From contig CAVYQI010000004.1 in assembly GCA_963770635.1 (NCBI GenBank), positions 1-64,000 of the forward strand: 64,000 nucleotides of DNA, given 5' to 3'. The position numbers and the translations under genes were made by a program. Of this stretch, positions 45,542-55,060 are shown piece by piece (position 1 is the first letter of the stretch; each line of letters begins with the position of its first letter). This DNA is from DASZIT01 sp963770635 (lineage in GTDB: Bacteria > Actinomycetota > Acidimicrobiia > Acidimicrobiales > RAAP-2). The notes beneath the pieces were generated by a model. The model was given only the letters and a program-made list of their open reading frames with translations. It did no database searches and was not told the origin of the DNA.

Positions 45542-46408
45542 GTGCAAGGCAAAGTCGTCGTCATCACCGGTTCCAACTCCGGCATCGGCAAGCAGACGGC
45601 GGTGGCACTGGCCACGATGGGCGCCACCACCGTGCTGGCCTGCCGCCACCCGGAAAAGGCGAAGGCGGCGGCGGCCGATGTTCGGTTGACCTCCGGCTCC
45701 GACGATGTGCACGTCGTCGCCCTGGATCTGGCCGACCTGTCCTCGGTCGAATCCGGTGCCAAGGAGCTGTTGTCCCGCTGGGACCGCCTCGACGTGCTGG
45801 TCAACAACGCCGGCGGCATCTGGTCCAGTCGCCAGGTCACCGCCCAGGGATTCGAGCAGACCTTGGGGGTCAATCACGTAGGCCCGTTCTTCCTCACCAA
45901 CCTCCTCCTCGATCGGATCAGGCAGGCGGAGTCGGGGCGTATCGTCAACCTCTCGTCGTTCGGCCATCACATGGCGCTGAACGGCATGAACTGGAACGAC
46001 CTGCAGGGCGAGAAGCGCTACAGCACCTTCGGCGCCTACGCCCAGTCCAAGCTGGCCAATCTGCTCTTCACCCGTGGGCTGGCCCTTCGACTGGCCGACT
46101 CCCGGGTCACCGCCAATGCCGCTCACCCCGGACCGGTGCGGAGCGGCTTCGGACTGGATGGCGACATGACCGGCATCATGGGCTGGGGGAACCGCCTGGT
46201 TCGCCCGTTCGAGATCTCGGCGACCGCCGGCGCGGCGACCCCGGTGTTTCTGGCCTCCTCCCCCGAAATGGAAGGAAGGACCGGCGGCTACTACGTGCAC
46301 TGCCGGCCCGGGCATCCATCCCGCCACGGGCGCTCCGACAAGGACGCCGATCGGCTTTGGGGGGTCACCGAGAAGCTGATCACCGAAAGCGGTTTCACCC
46401 TCCCCTGA
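45542..46408 (+). CDS. Short-chain dehydrogenase (retinol dehydrogenase-like)
   Basis: A 288-residue SDR with VVVITGSNSGIGKQTA (cofactor loop), VLVNNAGG, the Ser of RIVNLSSFGHHMA and YAQSKLANLLFTR (Tyr and Lys). The pattern RLTSG...DLADLSSVE and NAAHPGPVRSGF match the retinol dehydrogenase/WWOX-like subgroup, common in actinobacterial lipid metabolism. GTG start at 45542. It probably forms an operon with the acyl-CoA dehydrogenase. Confidence 0.85.
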   Translation: MQGKVVVITGSNSGIGKQTAVALATMGATTVLACRHPEKAKAAAADVRLTSGSDDVHVVALDLADLSSVESGAKELLSRWDRLDVLVNNAGGIWSSRQVTAQGFEQTLGVNHVGPFFLTNLLLDRIRQAESGRIVNLSSFGHHMALNGMNWNDLQGEKRYSTFGAYAQSKLANLLFTRGLALRLADSRVTANAAHPGPVRSGFGLDGDMTGIMGWGNRLVRPFEISATAGAATPVFLASSPEMEGRTGGYYVHCRPGHPSRHGRSDKDADRLWGVTEKLITESGFTLP

Positions 46409-46428
46409 CGAGGACCGCCGGTCGCTGG

Positions 46429-47199
46429 TCAGATGTGAGTTTGTTGGTAGGGAGGTGCCAACCCCTGGCGATGTTGCTCCCCCACCGCCATCACCACCCG
46501 GTAGGCCAGGAACGCCACAGCCGCCTCCAGAACTCCCAATCCGACCAGGACGGCAACCCCAATCGGCCGGTCATAGCCACTGCCGATGATCAACCACGGG
46601 AGGGCTAGATTGCTCACCAACAGCAGAAGCCAGACCCACAACACCGACCTTCGCTCGGGATGTCCGGGCGGCAGGCAGTCCCGGATCGCCTGGTACGGCA
46701 TCCAGAAGTTGACGATCGGGATGAACCAGAACGCCACCCCCCACCCCGGCGAGTGCCGGGCCGGGTAGCCGAGCTGCCGGGCGACACTGGCCGCCCGGTA
46801 CTGCCAGATCAGAAACACGATCTCGGCGGCGATGGAGAACGGCGCGAACACGAGGTTCCAGCTGGGCACCGATGGCCCGGGCGGAGCGACGAAATTCCCG
46901 TTGTCGTTCTGGGCGGCGTCGAAGGCCAGTCGCAGCTCATGGAAAAAGAGCCGATATCGGGGGGCGTAGATGAATCCCAACACACCGACGGTGAAGGCGA
47001 CGATCGGATAGACCACCACCGCGGCCCGGGCCCAGGGGGCCATAACCTCTTCGGCCGCCGAGAAGTCCGCCGGAGGCCGGAAGGACGGCATCCTCGGGGC
47101 GACATGCGCCGACCAGGTGCTCCCGTCCCACCACCGCCAGAACCGGGGGTTGCCGGGGTCGGGATGCCAGCCCGGCCCGGGAAGCGGGCCGGAGATCAC
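46429..47199 (-). CDS. DUF2510/DUF4328-domain membrane protein
   Basis: About 256 residues. GPGWHPDPGNPRFWRWWDG is the DUF2510 motif. It is followed by four or five membrane helices (VVVYPIVAFTVGVLGFIYA, LVFAPFSIAAEIVFLIW, the SPGWGVAFWFIPIVNFWMPY segment typical of DUF4328, WVWLLLLVSNLALPW, AVLVGLGVLEAAVAFLAY). GTG at 47199 puts the DUF2510 motif at the N-terminus; an in-frame ATG at 47259 is possible. Function unknown. It is convergent with the SDR gene. Confidence 0.78.
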   Translation of the reverse strand: MISGPLPGPGWHPDPGNPRFWRWWDGSTWSAHVAPRMPSFRPPADFSAAEEVMAPWARAAVVVYPIVAFTVGVLGFIYAPRYRLFFHELRLAFDAAQNDNGNFVAPPGPSVPSWNLVFAPFSIAAEIVFLIWQYRAASVARQLGYPARHSPGWGVAFWFIPIVNFWMPYQAIRDCLPPGHPERRSVLWVWLLLLVSNLALPWLIIGSGYDRPIGVAVLVGLGVLEAAVAFLAYRVVMAVGEQHRQGLAPPYQQTHI

Positions 47200-47317
47200 C
47201 TCATTGCCGGGAGACGGCGGGGATCTGGAGAGTCGGCACCGCCGGACAGCGTACGGCACCCGACCGCCGGCACCGTGGACGGCTCCGGCCGCAGCAGGGG
47301 CGGGACCGGGCCCGGCG

Positions 47318-48364
47318 TCAGTCGGAGACCGGCGTGGGTATCTCCGTCACCGCGTCAGCCACCGCCGCCACCAGACCGCCAACGGCCAGATCGTGGGCCA
47401 CGGTGACGGCATTGACCATGGCGGTCGCCGACGACGACCCGTGGCTGATGACGCACACCCCGTCCACGCCGAGGAGCATGGCCCCGCCGGTTCCCTCCGG
47501 TTCGAGCTCGGTGGCCAACGGCGCGATGGCCGGGAGCAGCGCCTCGGAGGCCTGCTCGAGCCCGGGACGGGCGAGGATCTCGGTGAGGGCGGCGACCAGG
47601 AACCTCAACGACCCTTCCATCGTCTTGAGGGCGACATTGCCGGTGAACCCGTCGGTCACGATGACGTCGGCGGCGGCGTGGAGGAAGTCCCGCCCCTCGA
47701 CGTTGCCGATGAACTCAAATCCGCCACCGCCCAGCCCGGCGGTCAACATGGCGTGGGCTTCCTTCTCGAGGGGCGTTCCCTTGGACTTCTCCTCACCGAT
47801 GGAAAGGAGCGCGACGGTGGGAAGGGGGACCCCGTAGCGTTGGCGGGCGAAGGCGGCCCCCATCTGGGCGAACTGCACCAGCATCTGCGGGCTGCACTCG
47901 GCGTTGGCGCCGGAGTCCAGCAGCACGGTCGGCGGCTTACCGGATCCCGGATTGGGGATGGGGGTGGCGATGGCCGGCCGGATCACGCCGGGGAGACGGC
48001 CCATCCTCAACAGGGCCGAGGCCATGGTGGCGCCGGTGTTCCCGGCCGAGACCATGGCCATGGCCTTGCCGTCGCGGACGGCTTCTGCCGCCCGGACCAG
48101 CGACGAGTCCTTCTTGCGGCGCACCCCCTGGGCGGGGTCGTCGTCCATGCCGATGACCTCACTGGCATGGAGCTCGGGGAGACCACCGGTGTCGCCCATC
48201 TCCCCAGGCCGACCCACCAGGAGCACCCCGATCCCCGACGTCTCGGCCACCCGGCGGGCGCCGGCGACTATCTCCCCGGGAGCCCGATCACCACCCATGG
48301 CATCGACCGCCACCGGAAGGCTCGCAAACGCCTCACCCGTCGGGCGGACGCCACCCCGGGCCAC
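47318..48364 (-). CDS. plsX: Phosphate acyltransferase PlsX
   Basis: A 348-residue PlsX, which makes acyl-phosphate from acyl-ACP for phospholipid synthesis. PVAVDAMGGDRAPGEIVAG, VSAGNTGATMASALLRMG, LLDSGANAECSPQMLVQFAQMG and IVTDGFTGNVALKTMEG are diagnostic. GTG at 48364 overlaps the rpmF stop by one base. In most relatives acpP follows immediately; here it is displaced. Confidence 0.94.
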   Translation of the reverse strand: MARGGVRPTGEAFASLPVAVDAMGGDRAPGEIVAGARRVAETSGIGVLLVGRPGEMGDTGGLPELHASEVIGMDDDPAQGVRRKKDSSLVRAAEAVRDGKAMAMVSAGNTGATMASALLRMGRLPGVIRPAIATPIPNPGSGKPPTVLLDSGANAECSPQMLVQFAQMGAAFARQRYGVPLPTVALLSIGEEKSKGTPLEKEAHAMLTAGLGGGGFEFIGNVEGRDFLHAAADVIVTDGFTGNVALKTMEGSLRFLVAALTEILARPGLEQASEALLPAIAPLATELEPEGTGGAMLLGVDGVCVISHGSSSATAMVNAVTVAHDLAVGGLVAAVADAVTEIPTPVSD

Positions 48365-48543
48365 TACTCGACTTCGATCGCCTGGCGACCCTTATACCAA
48401 CCGCAGTTGGGGCACACGACATGGGGCAGCTTGGCGTGGGTGCACTGCGGGCACACCGAACGGGCCGGCGCCTTCAGCACCCAGTTGGATGCGCGGCGGC
48501 TGCGGCTCTTCGCCTTGGAGGTCTTCTTCTTGGGGACGGCCAT
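48364..48543 (-). CDS. rpmF: 50S ribosomal protein L32
   Basis: A 59-residue zinc-ribbon L32. It starts MAVPKKKTSKAKSRSRRAS and has CPQC and CPNC pairs separated by THAKLPHVV, the zinc-binding (C+) form. It lies between the DUF177 gene and plsX, the widely conserved order. No Shine-Dalgarno is evident before the ATG. Confidence 0.95.
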   Translation of the reverse strand: MAVPKKKTSKAKSRSRRASNWVLKAPARSVCPQCTHAKLPHVVCPNCGWYKGRQAIEVE

Positions 48544-48576
48544 AGGGAGGGCATTCTAGGGCAAAGCCGAGCCCTC

Positions 48577-49128
48577 CTAGGACAGAGCCGGGCCCTCAAC
48601 GTCCCGAAGCGCATCCAGCGCCGACCAGCGCGGGTCGGCCGGCGGGGCGCAGCTGCAGCTCTCGAGATTCAGGTTGGTTCCGCACTGCGGGCACAGCCCC
48701 AGGCAGTCCTCCTTGCACAGCGGAGCCAGCGGGAGCTCCAGCAGCACCGCGTCCCGGGCCAACGGCTCGAGGTCGAGGATGTCGTCGGCCAACACATAGG
48801 CGTCGTCTTCGTCGGCGCTCACCCCGGGCCGGCCTTCTGCCCCCTCGATCACGTAGCGCTCCCGCACTTCGGCCTCCACCGCCCCGGTGACCACTCCCCC
48901 GCACCGGCGACATTCGCCCTGCCACGGGGCGGAAACCCGTCCGGTGGCCATGACCCCGCCGGGATAGGAGGAGAGCGTCACCCGGGCGTCGACCTCGGCG
49001 CCCTCGGGCACCACCACGCTGACGGTGGCCAGGTCGTCGATCACCCCGCGGCGTTCCTCGTGGCGAACGGTGCCGGCCACCTTCCGGAGGTTGGAGGCAT
49101 GGACAAGAAAAGGCGTCGACGTGCGCAC
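48577..49128 (-). CDS. DUF177/YceD family protein
   Basis: A 183-residue protein of the YceD/DUF177 family encoded upstream of rpmF in most bacteria. GECRRCGGVVTGAVEAEV holds a CxxC pair and the C-terminus CKEDCLGLCPQCGTNLN the second cluster; in relatives these may bind zinc. It starts VRTSTPFLVHASNLRK at GTG 49128, with AAAGGAC about 9 bases upstream. Suggested in the family to affect rRNA accumulation; not proven here. Confidence 0.88.
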   Translation of the reverse strand: MRTSTPFLVHASNLRKVAGTVRHEERRGVIDDLATVSVVVPEGAEVDARVTLSSYPGGVMATGRVSAPWQGECRRCGGVVTGAVEAEVRERYVIEGAEGRPGVSADEDDAYVLADDILDLEPLARDAVLLELPLAPLCKEDCLGLCPQCGTNLNLESCSCAPPADPRWSALDALRDVEGPALS

Positions 49129-49141
49129 GGTGTCCGTCCTT

Positions 49142-49756
49142 TCAGGTGAGGTCCTGATCGAAGAAGCCCTCGGGATCGTCAGGAGCAAGACCCTCGAGAT
49201 CCAGCTCGGCCGGCGAGGCCAGCGAGGTGTCCCCGCCTTCCCCGATCTCCACCGGCGGGAGGGGAGTGACACGAAGCTTCTCGCGCCCGGCCTGCACCGT
49301 CTTCATGGTCCGGTCGAGGACGATCTCGAAGCTGGCCAGCTTTTGGTCGGCGTAGTCCTCCGCCTCGTGGCGCAGCCGCCGGGCCTCCTCGTTGGCGTCG
49401 TCGAGCACCCGTTGGGCCACGTGGTTGGCCTGGCGCACGATCTCGGTGCGCTGCACCATCCGCTCGGCCTGCACCCGCACCTCTTCCAACAGGGCGTCGG
49501 CTTCGCGGTTCTTCTCGGCGATGAACTCCTCGCGCTCCTTCAGCAGCCACCGGGCCTGCCGGATCTCGTCCGGCATCCGATCGAGGGCGCCCTGGAGGAC
49601 GTCGGCCACCTCCTCCCGGGAGATCAGCACCGAGGCCGACAGGGGCATGGCCTTAGCCGTGAGGACCATGTCCAACGCCTCCCGGACCAGGGTCTCGGCG
49701 TCCTGCTCCTCACCGGCGGCGCGCTGGGCTTCCAGATCTTCGAACAGATCACTCAT
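49142..49756 (-). CDS. SepIVA-like coiled-coil cell-division protein
   Basis: A 204-residue, mostly helical protein. The N-terminal part (DAETLVREALDMVLTAKAM and VADVLQGALDRMPDEIRQA) is followed by a long coiled coil from about residue 70 to 155 (EREEFIAEKNREADALLEE). The position between coaD and the DUF177 gene matches mycobacterial SepIVA, a DivIVA-like division factor, which is the basis for the name. The acidic C-terminus is not conserved as far as I can tell. It overlaps coaD by eight bases. Confidence 0.75.
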   Translation of the reverse strand: MSDLFEDLEAQRAAGEEQDAETLVREALDMVLTAKAMPLSASVLISREEVADVLQGALDRMPDEIRQARWLLKEREEFIAEKNREADALLEEVRVQAERMVQRTEIVRQANHVAQRVLDDANEEARRLRHEAEDYADQKLASFEIVLDRTMKTVQAGREKLRVTPLPPVEIGEGGDTSLASPAELDLEGLAPDDPEGFFDQDLT

Positions 49757-50231
49757 TGGCGAACTTCTCCTGGAGCCGTACGGCCACCACCTTGGGAACG
49801 AATGCCGTCACGTCGCCCCCGAAGCGGGCCACCTCCCGGAGGAGACGCGAGGCGATGAACGAGTGCTCGGAACTGCTGGCGATGAACAGCGTCTCCACGC
49901 CGGAGAGCTTCCGGTTCATCTGGGCCATCTGCAGCTCGTTGTCGAAGTCGGAGACCGCCCGCAGGCCTTTGACGATGGCGCTGGCCCCGACGTCCTCGGC
50001 CACGTTCACCAGCAGGGTCGACACCGACACGATGCGCACGTTGTCCATGTGGGCCAACGCCTCCTCCAGCATCTCCTTGCGCTCGCTCAGGTCGAAGAGG
50101 GGCTGGCTCTTCTGGGGATTGCGGAGCGCGGCCACGATGACTTCGTCGAACAGCCGCGAAGCGCGCTCGATGACCTCCAGGTGCCCATTGTGGACGGGAT
50201 CGAATGATCCGGGAATCAGCGCAATGGTCAC
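49749..50231 (-). CDS. coaD: Phosphopantetheine adenylyltransferase
   Basis: A 160-residue PPAT, the fourth enzyme of CoA biosynthesis. IPGSFDPVHNGHLEVIERA carries the nucleotide-binding (T/S)xxxH motif, FDNELQMAQMNRKL the substrate loop and ASSSEHSFIASRLLREVA the ISSS-type motif. GTG at 50231 has AGAAAGG 8 bases upstream and overlaps the rsmD stop by four bases (GTGA). Confidence 0.94.
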   Translation of the reverse strand: MTIALIPGSFDPVHNGHLEVIERASRLFDEVIVAALRNPQKSQPLFDLSERKEMLEEALAHMDNVRIVSVSTLLVNVAEDVGASAIVKGLRAVSDFDNELQMAQMNRKLSGVETLFIASSSEHSFIASRLLREVARFGGDVTAFVPKVVAVRLQEKFANE

Positions 50232-50787
50232 GAGGCACCTTTCTGAGATACCGGTTCCGGTCGGGCAACTGTGACGATGGTACTGCCATAGCGCTTGAAT
50301 TTCGAGGACTCCCCAGCCGTCGACCTCGGGCAACTCGGCGCCCGACTCGAGGACGACCAGATCGCCGGGGAGACGGCGGATGAGGTTCTCCCATTCGGCG
50401 TAGGCGTAGGGGGGATCGGCCAGAAGGAGGTCGTACCGGGACAGGGTGGAAGCGACCCAGGCATCGACGTCGGCCCGGATGATGGTGGCGTAGCCGTCGC
50501 GCTCGGCGTCAGATAGTCCCGACCGACGCCAGGTTCTGCCGGACGAGGTCGAGATTGGCGGGGTCCCGATCCACGAAGGTGACCGACGCCGCACCCCGGG
50601 ACAGGGCTTCGATGCCGAGGGCCCCGGTCCCCGAGAACAGATCGGCCACCTGGAGACCGTCCACCCCGCCGAGGCTGAACAGCATGTCGAAGATCGCCTC
50701 GCGGGCGCGGTCAGAGGTGGGCCGCACCGACGGGGTCACAGGAGCCAACAGGCGGCGACCCCGGAACTCTCCCCCGATCACTCGCAC
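50228..50787 (-). CDS. rsmD: 16S rRNA (guanine-966-N2)-methyltransferase RsmD, frameshifted
   Basis: An RsmD homologue of about 186 residues. MRVIGGEFRGRRLLAPVTP is the canonical start, VADLFSGTGALGIEALSRG the SAM loop, and LLLADPPYAYAEW the DPPY catalytic motif. Two frame changes are required: near 50512 (between LASVG and LSDAERDG) and near 50297 (between VLEI and KRYGSTIVTVARP). The end KGAS then stops at 50228-50230 and overlaps coaD, as in relatives. Confidence 0.87.
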
Positions 50788-50824
50788 GCCTCTAAGTCTA
50801 CAGGCGGCACCCTCGGGGCATCGG

Positions 50825-53059
50825 TCAACTCTTGAAGAGAAAGGCGTCGTCTTCCTCGTCGATGAAGATGCGGAGCTCGTCGGTGAGGAGGGGGTGGTCG
50901 GACAACTCCGGGTCGGCGCTGACGATCTGCTCGGCCACCTCCCGCGCCTTGATCACCAGGTCGCGATCGGAAATGAGCCGGGCCAGCTTCAAATCGCTCC
51001 GGCCCTTCTGCCGGGCGCCCAGGATGGTGCCCTCCCCCCGGAGCTCGAGGTCGACGTCGGCCAACTCGAACCCGTCGGTGGACCGCTCCAGGGCCGAGAG
51101 CCGAGTGGCGGCCTCGGGGCTGTCGCTTTCCGACAGCAGGTAGCACCAGGACGGCTCACTCCCCCGCCCGACCCGGCCCCGCAACTGGTGGAGCTGGGCG
51201 ATCCCGAACCGGTCGGCATCTTCGATGACCATGACCGTCGCCTCGGTCACGTCCACCCCGACCTCGATCACGGTGGTGGCCACCAGCACCTCGAGACGGC
51301 CGGCCCGGAAGTCGGCCATCACCGACTCCTTGGCCGCCGGCCGCATCTGGCCGTGGAGCACCCCGATGCGCAGGCCGGCGAGCTCGGCGGAGGCCAACCG
51401 CTCCGTCTCCTCGGTGACCGAGGTGGCCTGGACCCGCTCGGATCCCTCCACCAGCGGGCAGACGACGAAGGCGCGGTGTCCCGATCCCACTTGCTCGCGC
51501 ACCCGGGCCCACGCCGCCTCCACGTCGAGTGGGGTCCGGGCCCAATGGGTCTCGACCGCCACCCGTCCGGGGGGCAGCTCGTTGATCACCGTCATGTCGA
51601 GGTCACCGAAGACGACCATGGCCGCGGTGCGGGGTATCGGGGTGGCGGTCATCACCAGCAGGTCGGGGTCCCGGCCCTTCCCGTCGGCCCCTCGTCCCTT
51701 GTCCCGCAGCGCCGCCCGTTGCTCGACCCCGAACCGGTGCTGCTCGTCGATGACCACCGCCCCGAGCGACCGGAACCGGACCTCGTCGGTCAACAGCGCG
51801 TGGGTCCCGATCAGCAGGTCCACCGTTCCGTCGGCCAGCCCGGCGTGGAGCACGACCCGGTCGCCGGCCGACGTCTTGTTGGTGAGGAGGGCGACCCGGA
51901 GCTGGCGGTCCCCGGTGAGGGTGGACGGATCGGGCACCTCCATCCCTTCCAGCAGCTCCCGAACCCCGGCAAAGTGCTGCTCGGCGAGCACCTCGGTGGG
52001 GGCCATCAGCGCCCCCTGGTGGCCTCCCTCCACCGCCACCAACAACGTGGCCACCGCCACCACCGTCTTTCCCGCCCCGACGTCGCCCTGCAACAGCCGG
52101 TGCATGGGCAGCGGCCCGGCCAGGTCGTCGCGGATGGTGTCGATGGCCGCTCGCTGCCCACCGGTGGGCTCGAACGGCAGCCGGGCGAGAAACCGGTCGA
52201 CCAGGGTCTCGCCGCCGTCGGGATGGGACACCACGTGGCGGATGCCCCGGGCGTCCTCTTGGAGCCGTCGCTGGCGGAGCACCAGCGCGAGCTGGAGCCG
52301 GAACAACTCGTCGAAGGCCAGCCGCTGGCGGGCCGGCTCCACCTCCTCCATGGCCGACGGCTGGTGGATGTGGTTGAACGCCGTCGTCCGATCGAGCAGG
52401 TCGAACTTCTGCCGCCAGCGGTCGGGCAACGGCTCGGCGAACCGCCCGCCCCGGTCGAGGGCCTCGGCCGCGTAGCGGGCGATCCGGGCCGAGGTGAGGT
52501 CGGCCTTCTCGGTGAGCGGGTAGACGGGGAACACCCGGCCGGATTCCGGCGTCCCCTCCCCGCCGCCCTCGTCGTCGGCCGAGCGCAGCACCTCGGCGGT
52601 GGGGTTGACCATCTGGCGGGTGTCCCGGTAGGAGGTCACGGTGCCGAAGAACAGCGCCAAGGTGCCCACCGGCAGCTGCTTGGCCCGCCAGGTCTGGTTG
52701 AAGAACACCACCTTCACCCCGCCGGAGTCGTCGGTGACATCGAACTCGACCCGGGCCGGGCTCCGTCCCCGACCCCGCCCGCCGCGGACCGGTGGCCGGT
52801 TGACCCGCCGGACCTCGGCCAGCACCGACGCCTTGTCCCCGATGTCCAGCTCGGCCAGGGGGGCCAGCCGGGTGCCGTCGATGTACCGCCGGGGGTAGTG
52901 GGTGAGCAGATCGAGGACCGAGGTGACGCCGAGCTCGGCCAGCTCCCGGGCCACGGCCGGGCCGACCTTGTGCAGCGTGGTGACCGGTAGGTCGGCCAGC
53001 TGGCGGAGTTTGCGTCCGGCTCCGTCGACCGCCCGGCCGGCCGGTTCGGCCGCGGTCAT
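50825..53059 (-). CDS. recG: ATP-dependent DNA helicase RecG
   Basis: A 744-residue RecG that reverses stalled forks and processes Holliday junctions. The N-terminal wedge/OB domain includes GPAVARELAELGVTSVLDLL and HYPRRYIDGT. Helicase motifs are LLQGDVGAGKTVVA (Walker A), VVIDEQHRFG (DEQH), VMTATPIPRT, VEVLVATTVIEVGVDV-type (LVATTVIEVGVDV) and QLRGRVGRGSEPSWC. A short Arg-rich insert is near residue 95. ATG at 53059 overlaps the DAK gene stop by four bases. Confidence 0.95.
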   Translation of the reverse strand: MTAAEPAGRAVDGAGRKLRQLADLPVTTLHKVGPAVARELAELGVTSVLDLLTHYPRRYIDGTRLAPLAELDIGDKASVLAEVRRVNRPPVRGGRGRGRSPARVEFDVTDDSGGVKVVFFNQTWRAKQLPVGTLALFFGTVTSYRDTRQMVNPTAEVLRSADDEGGGEGTPESGRVFPVYPLTEKADLTSARIARYAAEALDRGGRFAEPLPDRWRQKFDLLDRTTAFNHIHQPSAMEEVEPARQRLAFDELFRLQLALVLRQRRLQEDARGIRHVVSHPDGGETLVDRFLARLPFEPTGGQRAAIDTIRDDLAGPLPMHRLLQGDVGAGKTVVAVATLLVAVEGGHQGALMAPTEVLAEQHFAGVRELLEGMEVPDPSTLTGDRQLRVALLTNKTSAGDRVVLHAGLADGTVDLLIGTHALLTDEVRFRSLGAVVIDEQHRFGVEQRAALRDKGRGADGKGRDPDLLVMTATPIPRTAAMVVFGDLDMTVINELPPGRVAVETHWARTPLDVEAAWARVREQVGSGHRAFVVCPLVEGSERVQATSVTEETERLASAELAGLRIGVLHGQMRPAAKESVMADFRAGRLEVLVATTVIEVGVDVTEATVMVIEDADRFGIAQLHQLRGRVGRGSEPSWCYLLSESDSPEAATRLSALERSTDGFELADVDLELRGEGTILGARQKGRSDLKLARLISDRDLVIKAREVAEQIVSADPELSDHPLLTDELRIFIDEEDDAFLFKS

Positions 53060-54746
53060 TCGATGGAGAACAGATACGGATACAGGGGTTGGCCTCCCTG
53101 GTGTACCTCGGTGTCGACCCCGAGACGGTGCTCGCCGAGCCACTCGGTGATGCGTCGGGTGTCGGCGGCACTGGATCCCTCGCCCTCGATGAGGGTGACC
53201 AGCTCATGGTCGTCGGTCACCAATTTGTCCAGCAGGGCCTGGGCCACCTGCGACACCGAGTTGGACACCGCCTCGATGCCCTGGCGGGAGAGCCCGATCC
53301 AGTCGCCCACCGCCACCTTCCCGACCGGGCTGTCGGAGTCGCGCACCGCCTGGGTGACCTCGCCGGCCACCACGTTGCGGGCCGAGGTCTCCATGTCCCG
53401 GGCGTTCACGTCGACATGGGCCTCGGGGTCGTAGGCCAGCAGGGCGGCGAAGCCCTCGGCGATGTTGTTGGTCGGGACCACCCGGACCCGCTTGTCGGTG
53501 AGACCGTCGACCCGTTCGGCCACCGGCCGGATGTTCTTGTTGTTGGGGAGGATGATCACCTCGTCGGCGCGCAGCAACTCCACCGCCTCGAGGATCTCGG
53601 CGGTGGACGGGTTCATCGACTGCCCGCCGGCGATGACCTGGTGCACCCCGAGTGACCGGAAGATGCGACCGATGCCCACCCCGGTGGAGACGGCGACGAC
53701 CCCGGTGGTCGGCGGCGGGCCGGGTGGCGACTCGGGCGCGCCGCTTCCGGCGGTGCCGCCCCCTCCCGCACCCAGCGCTCCTCTTCGACCTGCTCGAGCA
53801 GGTCGGTGACCCGGATGTTGCGGGGCCGGCCGGCATCCAGCGCCGCCTCCACCGCCGCCCCGATGTTGTCGGTGTGGATGTGGCAGTTCCACAACCCGTC
53901 GCCCCCCACCACCACGATGGAGTCGCCGATGCCGGCCCACACCTCCTTGAACGACGGGATGGTGTCGTCGGGCGCCTCCAGCAGGTACATGACCTCGTAG
54001 CGCAACCCGGAGATATCGCCGCTCCCGCCGTCATGGGAAGCGGCCACCGCCTCGTCCATCACCGGCTGGTCGCCGGCCCAACCGGCGGGGGTGTCGGGCA
54101 GGTCCGGCGGCTCGGGGAGAGGACGGCCGTCCACCACCGAGAGGATGGCATCGAACAGCAACAGGTAGCCGGCCCCCCCGGCGTCAACCACCCCGGCCTG
54201 GGCCAGGATCGGGAGCAGCTCCGGGGTTTGGGCCAGCGCCTCGGCCGCGGCGTTCCGGGAGGCGCCGACCACGTCGATCAGCGCCTTGCCGGCGTCAGCG
54301 GCGGCGCGGGCGGCTTCGGCGGCGGCTCGGGCCACGGTGAGGATGGTCCCCTCCACCGGCCGCATGACCGCGGCCCGGGCCAACTCGTCGGCCACCGTCA
54401 ACGCCCGGGCCAGGTCTTTCGGCCCCGGGACCAACCCCGACTCGTTGAGCCCGTTGACGATGCCCCGGAGGAGCTGGCTCAAGATGACCCCGGAGTTCCC
54501 CCGGGCGCCCATCAGCGAGCCGTGGGCGATGGCCTCGGAGGTGACGGCCATGTCCGGATGGTCGAGCTTGTTGAGCTCGGCGACCACCGACTCGATGGTG
54601 AGGGCCATGTTGGTCCCGGTGTCCCCGTCGGGGACGGGATAGACATTGAGCCGGTTGATGACTTCCTGGTGGGAGCGGAGGGCATCCCGGTACGCCCCGA
54701 TGACCTGGCCGAGCGTTGCCGCCTCGAGCGTGTCGATGACCCCCAT
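53056..54746 (-). CDS. DAK2-domain protein (FakA/YloV-like), frameshifted
   Basis: A FakA-type fatty acid kinase homologue of about 563 residues. The DAK2 domain has NRLNVYPVPDGDTGTNMA (ADP/Mg binding) and MGARGNSGVILSQLLRG. The C-terminal half has VSTGVGIGRIFRSLGV, GGQSMNPSTAEILEAV and IILPNNKNI, typical of the family. One frameshift lies in a G/C-rich stretch near 53750. It likely phosphorylates fatty acids bound by a FakB/DegV protein, not present in this window. The recG neighbourhood is conserved. Confidence 0.85.
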
Positions 54747-54803
54747 GGCCAGGATGCTAACCTTTACCGGGTTCCCAGAGGTTTGAGAGGAAGTCGACGC
54801 GTC

Positions 54804-55013
54804 ATGGCAGCGGTGTGTGAAGTCTGCGGCAAGAAGCCGTCGTTCGGCATGAACATCAGTCACTCCCACCGGCGCACCAAGCGTCGCTGGGATCCCAACA
54901 TCCAGCGGGTCCGGGCCATCGTGGACGGTTCGCCCAAGCGACTCCACGTCTGCACCTCTTGCATCCAGTCGGGCAAAGTCACCAAGCGCCCGATCCGCAA
55001 TATCCCGGCCTGA
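54804..55013 (+). CDS. rpmB: 50S ribosomal protein L28
   Basis: A 69-residue L28 with zinc-type pairs CEVC and CTSC, and FGMNISHSHRRTKRRWDPN, the L28 core. GAGAGGAAG precedes the ATG by about 9 bases. It is divergent from the DAK2 gene, with 57 bases between starts, the order seen in many actinobacteria. Confidence 0.95.
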   Translation: MAAVCEVCGKKPSFGMNISHSHRRTKRRWDPNIQRVRAIVDGSPKRLHVCTSCIQSGKVTKRPIRNIPA

Positions 55014-55017
55014 GTCC

Positions 55018-55041
55018 CCGGCGGGAGTGATCTCCCCGGCC
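55018..55041. terminator. Possible bidirectional terminator hairpin
   Basis: GGGAG, loop TGAT, CTCCC (55023-55036), extended by imperfect CCGGC pairing, in the 47-base gap where rpmB and the convergent repeat protein end. There is no U tract, so this is weak. Confidence 0.3.
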
Positions 55042-55060
55042 TCAACCGTCGCCGGTGGGC

